A stretch of DNA of 49,987 nt from JAGOUN01 sp040389005 (GTDB lineage Bacteria; Pseudomonadota; Gammaproteobacteria; JAGOUN01). A program made the position numbers and the translations under genes. The notes beneath the pieces are model-generated. The model saw only the letters and a program-made list of their open reading frames with translations. It had not been told where the DNA came from and made no database searches. Location of the stretch: positions 1-49,987 of the forward strand of contig JAZKAS010000045.1 of the NCBI GenBank assembly GCA_040389005.1. The letters are read 5' to 3'. This document shows positions 9,158 to 19,025 of the stretch, in pieces (positions within the stretch are counted from its first letter, which is position 1; each line of letters begins with the position of its first letter).

Positions 9158-10360
9158 ATGATAACAGCAACACATTTAATGGACCTTGAAAAAAAATATG
9201 GCGCACATATCTATTCACCCTTGCCACTCGTTTTAACCAAAGCGAAAGGTATTCATGCGTGGGATGATCAAGGCAAACAATATATCGATATGATGAGCGC
9301 ATATTCCGCCGTCAGTCATGGACATTGCCATCCGCGTTTAGTAAAAATATTACAACAACAGGCTGAAACGCTCGTAATTACATCACGCTCTTATTACAGC
9401 GATAAATTAGGTGTATTTTTACAAGCACTTGCAGAATATTCTGGATATGAACAAATCGTTCCAATGAATACGGGCGCTGAAGCGGTTGAAACTGCTCTAA
9501 AAGTTGCACATAAATGGGCGTATAAAGTAAAAGGCGTGCCAGAAAACAAAGCAGAAATTATTGTATGTAACGGTAATTTTCATGGAAGAACCACCGCCAT
9601 TATCGGCTTATCATCCGATGAACAATATCGTGATGGTTTTGGGCCATTCCCTGCGGGCAATAAACTCGTTGAGTACGGCAATCCTGAGGCCCTCGAAAAA
9701 GCGATTACCCCAAACACCGCTGCATTTTTAGTGGAACCGATCCAAGGTGAAGCTGGTATTAAAATGCCGCCTGAAGGTTATTTAAGAGCATGCAAAGCGA
9801 TTTGTGAAAAACACAATGTATTATTTCTTGCCGATGAGATTCAAGCCGGTTTAGGCCGCACGGGAAAACGCTTTGCCTGCGATCATGAAAACGTTCGACC
9901 TGATGGTTTGATTTTAGGAAAAGCATTAGGCGGTGGCATGTTGCCTGTTTCTGCATTTTTAGCCGATCATCACATTATGGATGTTCTCCATCCTGGTGAT
10001 CATGGCAGTACCTTTGGCGGCAATGCATTATCCGCCGCCGTTGCAACCGAAGCGCTTAAGATCTTACAAGAAGAAAAGTTGGCTGAAAATTCAGCAGAAC
10101 TTGGAAAATATTTTTTAGAACAATTACAGCAACTCAAGCATCCAGCGATTGCCAGTGTTCGCGGCAAAGGATTATTTATTGGGTTAGAAATTAAAGAAAA
10201 TTCTACCTGGCAAGCGCGTGATTTTTGTTTACAATTAATGGAAAAAGGTTTATTAAGCAAAGAAACGCATGAAACAGTGATTCGATTTGCACCACCGCTA
10301 GTCATTACGAAAGCGCAGATTGATGAAGCTTTAAAAATTATTCGCGAGGTATTTCAATAA
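9158..10360 (+). CDS. rocD: Ornithine--oxo-acid aminotransferase
   Basis: This class III PLP aminotransferase moves the delta-amino group of ornithine to 2-oxoglutarate, giving glutamate-5-semialdehyde. The 400-residue protein has the ornithine aminotransferase pattern MMSAYSAVSHGHCHP, the phosphate-binding MNTGAEAVETALK, the NFHGRTTAIIGLS segment, the PLP-ring aspartate in FLADEIQAGLGRTG, and the Schiff-base lysine at 255 in LILGKALGGG. It follows arginase by 12 bases, and its stop overlaps the gpmI start as TAATG. Acetylornithine aminotransferase (argD) is the nearest alternative, but the arginase neighbour supports rocD. Confidence 0.9.
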   Translation: MITATHLMDLEKKYGAHIYSPLPLVLTKAKGIHAWDDQGKQYIDMMSAYSAVSHGHCHPRLVKILQQQAETLVITSRSYYSDKLGVFLQALAEYSGYEQIVPMNTGAEAVETALKVAHKWAYKVKGVPENKAEIIVCNGNFHGRTTAIIGLSSDEQYRDGFGPFPAGNKLVEYGNPEALEKAITPNTAAFLVEPIQGEAGIKMPPEGYLRACKAICEKHNVLFLADEIQAGLGRTGKRFACDHENVRPDGLILGKALGGGMLPVSAFLADHHIMDVLHPGDHGSTFGGNALSAAVATEALKILQEEKLAENSAELGKYFLEQLQQLKHPAIASVRGKGLFIGLEIKENSTWQARDFCLQLMEKGLLSKETHETVIRFAPPLVITKAQIDEALKIIREVFQ

Positions 10361-11889
10361 TGTCGCCACGCCCAATTGCTTTAATTATTCTCGATGGCTT
10401 CGGCCATAAAGAAACTGATCAATATAACGCAATTAACCAGGCGAATACGCCTAATTTAGATCATTATTTTGCAAACTATGCGCATACGTTTATTTCAGGT
10501 TCGGGGCACGATGTCGGTTTACCCGATGGCCAAATGGGCAATTCAGAAGTCGGGCATTTAAACATTGGTTGCGGGCGCATGGTACCACAAGATTTAACGC
10601 GTATTGATGATGATATTGCTCACAAAACATTTTATCAAAATACTGTGTTATCAAATGCATTACAAAATGCAAAAAAAACAGGAAATAACATACACATTTT
10701 GGGATTACTTTCTGATGGCGGTGTTCATAGCCATATTAATCATATTTTGGCGATGATCAATTGCGCGCATCAACAAGGCTTGGATCAACAACTTTTTTTA
10801 CATGCTTTTTTAGATGGGCGTGACACCCCGCCACAAAGCGCCCTTCCCTTTCTGCAACAAATCGAAAATCAAGGCTATGCAAAAATCGCATCCATTACAG
10901 GACGATATTATGCGATGGATAGAGATAATCGCTGGGAACGTGTTCAAGCAGCGTATGATATGTTGACGCTCGGAAAAGCTGAGTATAACGCTGAAAACGC
11001 TGAAGTTGGTTTGATGGCTGCCTATGCGCGTAATGAAAATGATGAGTTCGTTAAACCTACCATTATTAAAAATAATTTCAAACCTATTCAGGATGGCGAT
11101 ATCGTTATCTTCATGAATTTTCGATCTGATCGTGCGCGCCAACTCACACTCGCATTGATGGACCCACACTTTAATCATTTCGTGCGAGAAAAAAAACTTG
11201 CATTACAATATTTTATTTCTTTAACAGAATATAAAAAAGAATTTAATGATTTTCAGGTTGAAGTTGCTTATCCACCGATTGATTTAAGCAATAGTTTAGG
11301 TGAAGTGTTAAGTCGATTAGGCAAAAAACAATTGCGTATTGCCGAAACAGAAAAATACCCCCATGTGACTTTTTTCTTTAACGGCGGCATTGAAACACCG
11401 TTTGAAGGCGAAGATCGCATTTTAGTTCCATCGCCCAAAGTTGCAACGTATGATTTAAAGCCTGAAATGAGCGCGTATGAATTGACTGAAAAACTCGTCG
11501 AAGCAATTCAATCACAAAAATACGATGTGATTATCTGTAATTATGCGAATCCCGATATGGTTGGACACACCGGTAATATCCCAGCCACCATAAAAGCAAT
11601 TGAAGTCATTGACGAGTGTGTTGGTAAAGTCGTCAGCGCATTACAATCTGTTGGCGGGGAAGCTATTATTACAGCAGATCATGGCAACGCAGAATGCATG
11701 TATGATGAAACAACGCATCAACCGCATACTGCTCATACGTGTGAACTTGTACCGTTTTTATATATTGGTCGAAAAGCAAAAATTCTTAAACAAGAGGGAG
11801 TATTAGCAGATATTGCTCCGACATTACTTGCACTCATGGGGTTAACGCCACCGAAAGAAATGACGGGAACGATACTTGTAAAAACGTAA
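10360..11889 (+). CDS. gpmI: 2,3-bisphosphoglycerate-independent phosphoglycerate mutase
   Basis: GpmI interconverts 3- and 2-phosphoglycerate through a phosphoserine intermediate and two manganese ions. The 509-residue length is typical. Asp12 in LDGFG and the phosphorylated Ser62 in GQMGNSEVGH are present, as are GRDTPP, GRYYAMDRD, FMNFRSDRAR and the metal-binding TADHGNAE. Its start codon overlaps the rocD stop, so glycolysis/gluconeogenesis and arginine breakdown are translated from one message. It ends six bases before the convergent peptide synthetase gene. Confidence 0.97.
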   Translation: MSPRPIALIILDGFGHKETDQYNAINQANTPNLDHYFANYAHTFISGSGHDVGLPDGQMGNSEVGHLNIGCGRMVPQDLTRIDDDIAHKTFYQNTVLSNALQNAKKTGNNIHILGLLSDGGVHSHINHILAMINCAHQQGLDQQLFLHAFLDGRDTPPQSALPFLQQIENQGYAKIASITGRYYAMDRDNRWERVQAAYDMLTLGKAEYNAENAEVGLMAAYARNENDEFVKPTIIKNNFKPIQDGDIVIFMNFRSDRARQLTLALMDPHFNHFVREKKLALQYFISLTEYKKEFNDFQVEVAYPPIDLSNSLGEVLSRLGKKQLRIAETEKYPHVTFFFNGGIETPFEGEDRILVPSPKVATYDLKPEMSAYELTEKLVEAIQSQKYDVIICNYANPDMVGHTGNIPATIKAIEVIDECVGKVVSALQSVGGEAIITADHGNAECMYDETTHQPHTAHTCELVPFLYIGRKAKILKQEGVLADIAPTLLALMGLTPPKEMTGTILVKT

Positions 11890-11895
11890 TTATAT

Positions 11896-14800
11896 CTACA
11901 GCTGACTTCTCATGCGCGCAGAGAATAAAGCTTCATCGATAATGGCTGTAATTACGCCATATTCCTTGAAGCATGTTCCATGGTCTCCATTGAGATGATA
12001 AAGGCTCGTATTTCCTTGAAAAAAAGTACGCCAGTTATTTAAAATCAATTCTGGCGAATGCTCATCAGATGCAAGCAATAAGTGCAATTCACTTTTAAGG
12101 CAAACTGGGTTGCCAGAACATAATAGCTGATGATATTTTTTAGTTTTTCTAGGGATATCAACATAATCTCTCAGGCAAACTTCTCTCAATTGACGTCCAA
12201 TATTTTTAAAAGAATGCTTTTTTAACGTAAGAAAAAACTGCCGTAATTTTCTATAGTAACTTTTTATTTGTGCGACAGGTTTTTCTGAAGTTAATGAAAT
12301 TTTTTTATTAAAAACTGGTTGGCTATTGATCAGAAAAACAATTCCTGCTGGCTCGCCCTGCTCTTCCGCAAGTTGCTGAAGTTGAATGGCTAGATAACCT
12401 CCAAGACATAGGCTAAAAAAATGATAGGGTCCTCTAGGTTGTATTTTTCTAATCGATTTGAATATAGCCTCTGCCTGCTGACGCAATGTATTGGGTACTT
12501 TCCAATGAATATCAGAAACTTTTGAATGAATACCATATATGGGACAATTAAATTTTATATGCGTTACGATTGGCATAAACAATGTAAAGTTTTCACCATG
12601 CGCGCCTGGAATCATGAATAAAGGTAATTCAGGCCCTCGCTCACGAAGCGGAATAATAAAATCTTCCACCTCATACAAACAACGAGCCTCTTGTAGTGAT
12701 TGCGCTAATTTCTCAATGGTTCTATTTTGAAATATCACAATAATGGGAAGCTGTCGATCAGTTAATTGCCTTAATTGAAATGCCAACTGCATCGCCATAA
12801 TAGAGTTTCCACCTAGCTGAAAAAAATCAGCATATATACTGATACTTTCGGCAGGTAAACCAAGTATTTTCGCATAAATATCACGAATTCTATGTTCGGT
12901 TTTGTTCCGAGGTGAAACATAAATATCTACATGTTTACATTCAGATTGAGGCAACACCTTTCGATTGATTTTGCCACTCATGGTCACTGGCAATTCTTTT
13001 AAAAAAACCAAAGCATTGGGCAACATATACTCTGGCAAATGACTCGATAACTCACTCAAAATATCTGTTTCATTCAAAGGTAGGTCTGCCACATAATATC
13101 CTATCAGATATTGATAATGATTATTGTGTCGATGCTTTTGCACCATGACAACAGCTTGTTTAATGCCCGGATATAGACATAACCGATTCTCGATCTCACC
13201 TAACTCAATACGAAAACCACGAATTTTTATTTGAAAATCATTGCGCCCTATATATTCAACATTTCCATCTGGTAAATATCGAACTAAATCACCTGTTTTA
13301 TATAGACGTTCATTTTGTTGAAAAGGATGAGGAATAAATGTTCTATCGGTTAACTCGGGTTGATTCAAATAACCTCGCGCCAAACCAATACCACCAATAT
13401 ATAATTCTCCAATACTCCCTATCGGAACAAGCGTTAAGTCATTATTTAAAATATAGGCCGTGGTATTAGCAATAGGTTTCCCAATCAAATGAACATCATC
13501 ATGAATCACTTGTTTACCTAAAGCATAAATAGCAGCTTCGGTGGGACCATAATAATTAAATAGCTTACATTGACTCGACCAATAACTTCCCGTCGATGCA
13601 TCACAAGCTTCTCCTGCATAGATGATGCCTCGCAAATATGGATAGGCAACACGTGGTAAGAGAGACAATACCATCGGTGGTAAATATACATAATGTATCG
13701 CGTGAGATTGGATATAGGCGCTAATTAATGCAACATCTTTTCTTATGTCATCACACAATATATGCAATTCTGCACCACTTAATAATGCACTAAAAAACTC
13801 TGCAACGGAAACATCAAACGTATAATGTGTAAAAGCAACTGATTTTTCACCTAGACTAAGTTCATAAACATTTTTTAACGCCCATAATGTATTGCCAACA
13901 CTACGATGCTCTATCATGACCCCCTTGGGATTGCCTGTTGTACCACTCGTATAAATGACATACATAAGACTTCGACTCGTTATATCAAGAGCAAGATTTA
14001 TGACAGGTTGTTTATTCAACATTTCACGCGTTGATGGAGAATCCACAATAAGCGTAGGAATAGATTTTATGAGCCCATCATGAGCAGCGTCATAACCTTG
14101 GTGGATAATTACTAATTTAGGCTGGGTATCATGTAATATATAGCGCGCACGCTCTTCTGGACCATCAAAATCAATCGGCACATAGGCTGCGCCTGATTTT
14201 AAAACGCCTAAAATACTAATTAACATTTCAGCGGAACGTTTTACACACAATGCAATTAAATCATCCTCTGCAATTGCATAAGTTTCATGCAAATAATGTG
14301 CTAATTGATTAGCTTTTTCATTTAAACTTTTATAAGTCAATTGAATATTTTTATATACAACCGCCACATGATCTGGCGTACGTTGGGCTTGTTCTTCAAA
14401 TAATTGATGAATTGTTTTATGCTCTGGATAAATTTTTCTTGTTCGATTCCAATCATAAATAATTTCTCTATATTCCTCCACACTGAGCACTTGATACATT
14501 TTCAATGGCTTATATGTCTCATTCATCATCTGAGTGAGAATATTTTTATAGTGCTCGATCCATCGCCGCATTGTCGATTCTGCAAAAAGATTTGTCGCAT
14601 AAGTAATCTTACCATGCAAAGTTGATTGCGAATCGTCAATCAAAAATTCAATATCAAAATGTGTCGCTGCATGAAATTTACTTATATCAATCACATCATA
14701 ATAGTTTTCAAATTTTTTTTCTTTTTGACTAAAATTCTGTACTGCAAATATAACTTGAAACAAAGGATGACGACTCGTATCCCGCTCAACCTTTAATGCT

Positions 14801-17592
14801 TGAATTAACTTTTCAAAAGGAATGTCTTGATATTGCTGCGCTTCAATAAGGTGCTGATGAATTTGAGCGATTAGATGGGTAATTGGTTGATCCAACGCTA
14901 GCTGTTCGCGTTGCGCTAACATATTGATAAAAAAACCAATCAAATGCTCAATAGATTCATAATGTCGATTCGCTATCGGGCTACCAATTACGATATCTTC
15001 TTGCCCGCTATAAATACTTAAGAGTAAATTATATCCACTCAAAAGAATAGTATATAAGCTACATCCATAAGCTTGTGCAAAAGCTCTTAGTTGCTCTGAC
15101 AATTCCGCAGCTATACAAAAATTAACACCCGTGCCAGCATAGCTCATGTTTGGCGGTCTTGGCTTATCATGTGCAAGATGAAGCGTTTCATGATGCCTTA
15201 AACGCTTACACCAATAATTCAGCTGCGTGTCAAATTCATGACTTGATAAATGATTTTTTTGCCATATAGCAAAATCTTTATATTGAATTGAAAGCATTGG
15301 CAAAGAAAGCGCTTTATTGCACTGGTAATATTCATAATAAGCGATCAACTCTTGCTGAAAAATTCCTGTAGACCATCCATCACTAGCAACATGATGCATC
15401 GTGACTAATAAATAATTGTCTTCAGTTTTGGCTATTTCATATAGACACACACGTATTGGATATTCGCGTCTTAAGCAAAATGGATGAATGAGATCTTTTT
15501 TAAGGCATTGTTGATATTCATCAAACGTTTTGCAGCAACGAATCTTTATCTTTAAGGGTGCTTTTCGAACACATTGAAATTCTTGACCAAGAGCATTTCG
15601 AACGAATACTGTGCGCAAAATTTCATGTCGCTTAACAATGGCCTGCAATGCTCGTTTTAAATTATTTATAGAAACATTTTTCTTTAATTTAACAAGCATT
15701 GGAATATGATAAGCAGTAACGCCTTGTTCATATTGCTCAATAAACCATAACCGCTCTTGAGCAAAAGACAATGGATAATGCGTTAATTTTTCAGTGATAG
15801 GAATAACTTGATTTTTTGTTTTTATCGTTGCAATCAACTCCGCTAATTGCCTGATCGTTTTTGTGCGAAAAATGTCGACAATTGGCAAGTAAATGGCGAA
15901 AAGCCGACTTAAGCGATGAGCCACTTGAATTGCTAAAATAGAATTGCCACCTAAACGAAAAAAATTTGTTTGCACGCTGATACTGTTAACTGATATTCCT
16001 AATAATTCTGCGTAAATATCACAAATACTTTGTTCTATTTTATTCCGTGGCGCCACATAAATATTAATACTTTTCCAGTCAGGTTGAGGTAGAGACTTTC
16101 TATCTAATTTTCCATTGGTATTTAAAGGAAATTTCTCCATAAACACCAACAGAGACGGCAGCATATAATCGGGCAGATGATTTGACAAATCATTTAAAAT
16201 AGCTTCTTCATCTAAAATATGATCTGCAATGTAATAAGCCACCAAATATTGATAATGACCCTCTTGTTGAGTTTTTTTTGCCAACACAACCGCTTGTTTA
16301 ATGCCAGAATATTGAAGCAATCGCTGTTCAATTTCTCCAAGCTCAACGCGAAATCCACGTATTTTTACTTGAAAATCATCGCGCCCAATATATTCAATGT
16401 TACCATCAGCTAAATATCGAACTAAATCCCCCGTTTTGTAGAGACGCGTATTTTCTTGAAAGGGGTTAACAATGAATCTTGTTGCCGTTAACTCCGCTTG
16501 ATTTAAATAACCTCGCGCTAAACCAGCACCACCAATATAAAGTTCTCCTACAACTCCCATCGGTACAGGTTGTCGCTCTGCATCTAAAATATAAAGAGTA
16601 GCATCAACGGGTTTGCCAATTAAAACAGCTGCCTGAGGTTGATTACAGCGTTGATAAGCCGTATATGGTGCTTCTGCAAGACCGTAAAAATTATATAAAT
16701 ATGCCGACAAACAAGAAAAAAATCGTTTTTGTAGTTCAACCGATAGAATTTCACCGGCACAAAAAACATGTTTTACACAAGCGCTTTCTGTTTGATCGAT
16801 GCAATCTAATAAAACACCTAAAAAAGATGGCGTAACATTAACAACGCTTATTTTATTTTTTATAACAGCCTGAACAAATAGAGCTGGATCTTTTTCAGCA
16901 TCTGATGGTGCAATGACTAAGGTCGCACCGATAAAAAGCGGAAACAAAAATTCTTCTGGGGCACGCATTGATTTAAACAAAAATCTATCCGCAGAGGTAA
17001 AACAAAAAATGTCCTTTGCCCAAAATTCACATCGAGAAAAAACACGATGCGGCAACATAACACCTTTTGGAACACCTGTAGAACCTGAGGTGTAAACCAA
17101 AAAAGCCAAATGCTCAACCCCATGTTGCTTGCAAAAGATATTGTCATTCGGCTCTAAAAAATCTTGCGTAACGTCTAAAAAAATCAACCGCGAATGAAAA
17201 TTAGTTAATTGATCTTTAGATTTTTTATCCCCTAATATAATCGATAGCTTTGTATCATCGATTATTTTTAATAATCGCTCTGAAGGTTCCGCCATATCCA
17301 AAGGCACACAAGTACCTCCTGATTTTAATATGCTTAAAATAGCAATGATGGTATCAACAGAGCGTTTCATGAAAACACCTATCGGCGTTTCTCTTGTGAC
17401 ACCAGATTTCTTTAGATAATGTGCTAATCGATTTGTCTTTTCATTCAAATCTCTATAAGTCAAAAAACCAGACTCATATACAACCGCGGTATTATTCGGC
17501 GTTTGCTTTACTTGCTTTTCAAAAAGCTGATCAATTGTTTTATCAACACTAAACAAACTTAAAATATCCTTATCAAAATCAGGCAACATCAC
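11896..17592 (-). CDS. Dimodular nonribosomal peptide synthetase (A-PCP-C-A-PCP-TE)
   Basis: This 1,898-residue synthetase should build and release a two-unit product. Order: A1 (about 15-500; ATP loop TSGSTGVPKG near 168-177, Lys495), PCP1 (Ser551 in LGGNS), C (about 606-1040; HHVASDG at 733-739, LCL-like opening), A2 (about 1060-1545; Lys1541), PCP2 (Ser1597), TE (about 1655-1898). No epimerase, methyltransferase or MbtH domain is seen. A1 lacks the FDxSVxE segment: Lys207 is followed by SMRAPEEF, and its A5 motif reads YGLAE instead of YGPTE. A2 gives the code D-V-A-M-I-A-Y-I-Y-K, which matches no code I know. The TE has Cys1729 for Ser, Asn1756 for Asp, and His1871. The GTG at 17592 or ATG at 17589 overlaps the end of miaB, implying coupling. 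Confidence 0.95.
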   Translation of the reverse strand: MMLPDFDKDILSLFSVDKTIDQLFEKQVKQTPNNTAVVYESGFLTYRDLNEKTNRLAHYLKKSGVTRETPIGVFMKRSVDTIIAILSILKSGGTCVPLDMAEPSERLLKIIDDTKLSIILGDKKSKDQLTNFHSRLIFLDVTQDFLEPNDNIFCKQHGVEHLAFLVYTSGSTGVPKGVMLPHRVFSRCEFWAKDIFCFTSADRFLFKSMRAPEEFLFPLFIGATLVIAPSDAEKDPALFVQAVIKNKISVVNVTPSFLGVLLDCIDQTESACVKHVFCAGEILSVELQKRFFSCLSAYLYNFYGLAEAPYTAYQRCNQPQAAVLIGKPVDATLYILDAERQPVPMGVVGELYIGGAGLARGYLNQAELTATRFIVNPFQENTRLYKTGDLVRYLADGNIEYIGRDDFQVKIRGFRVELGEIEQRLLQYSGIKQAVVLAKKTQQEGHYQYLVAYYIADHILDEEAILNDLSNHLPDYMLPSLLVFMEKFPLNTNGKLDRKSLPQPDWKSINIYVAPRNKIEQSICDIYAELLGISVNSISVQTNFFRLGGNSILAIQVAHRLSRLFAIYLPIVDIFRTKTIRQLAELIATIKTKNQVIPITEKLTHYPLSFAQERLWFIEQYEQGVTAYHIPMLVKLKKNVSINNLKRALQAIVKRHEILRTVFVRNALGQEFQCVRKAPLKIKIRCCKTFDEYQQCLKKDLIHPFCLRREYPIRVCLYEIAKTEDNYLLVTMHHVASDGWSTGIFQQELIAYYEYYQCNKALSLPMLSIQYKDFAIWQKNHLSSHEFDTQLNYWCKRLRHHETLHLAHDKPRPPNMSYAGTGVNFCIAAELSEQLRAFAQAYGCSLYTILLSGYNLLLSIYSGQEDIVIGSPIANRHYESIEHLIGFFINMLAQREQLALDQPITHLIAQIHQHLIEAQQYQDIPFEKLIQALKVERDTSRHPLFQVIFAVQNFSQKEKKFENYYDVIDISKFHAATHFDIEFLIDDSQSTLHGKITYATNLFAESTMRRWIEHYKNILTQMMNETYKPLKMYQVLSVEEYREIIYDWNRTRKIYPEHKTIHQLFEEQAQRTPDHVAVVYKNIQLTYKSLNEKANQLAHYLHETYAIAEDDLIALCVKRSAEMLISILGVLKSGAAYVPIDFDGPEERARYILHDTQPKLVIIHQGYDAAHDGLIKSIPTLIVDSPSTREMLNKQPVINLALDITSRSLMYVIYTSGTTGNPKGVMIEHRSVGNTLWALKNVYELSLGEKSVAFTHYTFDVSVAEFFSALLSGAELHILCDDIRKDVALISAYIQSHAIHYVYLPPMVLSLLPRVAYPYLRGIIYAGEACDASTGSYWSSQCKLFNYYGPTEAAIYALGKQVIHDDVHLIGKPIANTTAYILNNDLTLVPIGSIGELYIGGIGLARGYLNQPELTDRTFIPHPFQQNERLYKTGDLVRYLPDGNVEYIGRNDFQIKIRGFRIELGEIENRLCLYPGIKQAVVMVQKHRHNNHYQYLIGYYVADLPLNETDILSELSSHLPEYMLPNALVFLKELPVTMSGKINRKVLPQSECKHVDIYVSPRNKTEHRIRDIYAKILGLPAESISIYADFFQLGGNSIMAMQLAFQLRQLTDRQLPIIVIFQNRTIEKLAQSLQEARCLYEVEDFIIPLRERGPELPLFMIPGAHGENFTLFMPIVTHIKFNCPIYGIHSKVSDIHWKVPNTLRQQAEAIFKSIRKIQPRGPYHFFSLCLGGYLAIQLQQLAEEQGEPAGIVFLINSQPVFNKKISLTSEKPVAQIKSYYRKLRQFFLTLKKHSFKNIGRQLREVCLRDYVDIPRKTKKYHQLLCSGNPVCLKSELHLLLASDEHSPELILNNWRTFFQGNTSLYHLNGDHGTCFKEYGVITAIIDEALFSARMRSQL

Positions 17593-18901
17593 CCCGCAAC
17601 GAATATGGATGCGCGCCTACAATTTTCATCGTAATCATTTGTCCGACCATAGCCGGCTCTCCTTTGAAATTCACAATGCGATTATTATCAGTTCTACCCT
17701 GCAACTCTGATTGACTCTTCTTTGATGTACCAGTGACAAGAACACGCTGTTCGCTTCCTACCATGGCTTCGCTAATTCTAAATGTTTGTAATTTAATGCG
17801 ATCTTGCAAAATTTTAAGCCTTTCTTTTTTAACGGACATTGGCGTATCATCTTTTAAATTAGCTGCCGGTGTTCCTGGTCGCGGGCTAAAAATAAAACTA
17901 TACGAGTTATCAAAATTCATTTCATGAATTAAATTCATTGTATCTTCAAAATCTTTTTCGGTTTCGCCAGGAAAGCCAACAATAAAATCAGATGACAAAC
18001 AAATGTTTGGTCGAATTTTTTTCAACTTGCGAATTTTAGATTTATATTCTAAGACCGTGTAATCACGCTTCATGGCTGCTAAAATTCTATCAGAACCACT
18101 TTGCACGGGAAGATGTAAATGGTCGACTAATTGGGGCACTTCGGCATATGCATTAATTAAATTTTGTGAAAACGCGGTCGGATGAGAGGTTGTATAACGA
18201 ATACGTTCAACACCATCAATAGCCGCAACAAAATTAATCAACAAGGCAAGATCTGACATATCACCCGAATGCATCGAGCCACGATAATCATTGACGTTTT
18301 GACCTAACAAATGAATTTCTTTAACCCCCTGTTTCGTCAACCCTGCGACTTCGGCAATAATATCATCGAACGGTCGACTGAGTTCTTCACCACGCGTGTA
18401 CGGCACAACGCAATAACTACAATATTTGCTACAACCTTCCATGATGGACACAAATGCCATCGGACCATCCGCTTTCGCCTCAGGTAATTTATCAAATTTT
18501 TCAATTTCAGGAAAACTGATATCGACAACCGCTGGCTGCCCCGCTTTCACTTGCGAAACCATTTCTGGCAAACGATGCAAAGTTTGTGGACCAAATACGA
18601 TATCCACATACGGCGCACGTAAACGAATATTTTCACCTTCTTGGCTGGCAACACAACCACCAACGCCAATAATCAAATTCGGCTTCGCCTTTTTCATATC
18701 GCGATAACGACCTAACTCAGAAAATACTTTTTCTTGCGCTTTTTCACGAATTGAGCATGTATTGAACAACAAAACATCGGCTTCTTCGGGATTATCAGTC
18801 TTTTCCAAACCATGCGAAACCCGCAATGCATCGAGCATTCGCGATGAATCGTACTCATTCATTTGACAACCGTGCGTTTTGATAAAAACTTTACCGGACA
18901 T
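17579..18901 (-). CDS. miaB: tRNA-2-methylthio-N6-dimethylallyladenosine synthase
   Basis: MiaB is a radical SAM methylthiotransferase that converts i6A37 to ms2i6A37 in tRNAs reading UNN codons. Starting at 18901 (MSGKVFIKTHGCQMNEYDS, with AGGTGGG upstream) gives 440 residues. The auxiliary-cluster cysteines fall at 12, 49 and 83 and the radical SAM cluster at 157, 161 and 164 (CSKYCSYC), exactly the E. coli positions. A C-terminal TRAM domain is present. The longer frame up to 18964 adds 21 residues without a ribosome site and is rejected. The end overlaps the start of the peptide synthetase, which therefore probably depends on the miaB transcript. Confidence 0.97.
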   Translation of the reverse strand: MSGKVFIKTHGCQMNEYDSSRMLDALRVSHGLEKTDNPEEADVLLFNTCSIREKAQEKVFSELGRYRDMKKAKPNLIIGVGGCVASQEGENIRLRAPYVDIVFGPQTLHRLPEMVSQVKAGQPAVVDISFPEIEKFDKLPEAKADGPMAFVSIMEGCSKYCSYCVVPYTRGEELSRPFDDIIAEVAGLTKQGVKEIHLLGQNVNDYRGSMHSGDMSDLALLINFVAAIDGVERIRYTTSHPTAFSQNLINAYAEVPQLVDHLHLPVQSGSDRILAAMKRDYTVLEYKSKIRKLKKIRPNICLSSDFIVGFPGETEKDFEDTMNLIHEMNFDNSYSFIFSPRPGTPAANLKDDTPMSVKKERLKILQDRIKLQTFRISEAMVGSEQRVLVTGTSKKSQSELQGRTDNNRIVNFKGEPAMVGQMITMKIVGAHPYSLRGDVA

Positions 18902-19025
18902 AATCCCACCTAATCTAAAAGAGAGCCAAATTTTAGGCAGTATCATACGATTTTTTGCCTCCATTTACTAGATTCTATGCATCTGGCACACTGAGCGCAT
19001 AATTCACAAAATAGTTGATGCTTTC

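Noticed and set aside
10810..11178. 122-residue frame antisense to gpmI
   Set aside because: Shadow of a clearly conserved enzyme.
18902..18964. Longer start for miaB
   Set aside because: The extra 21 residues have no counterpart in the family; the ATG at 18901 gives the exact E. coli cysteine numbering.
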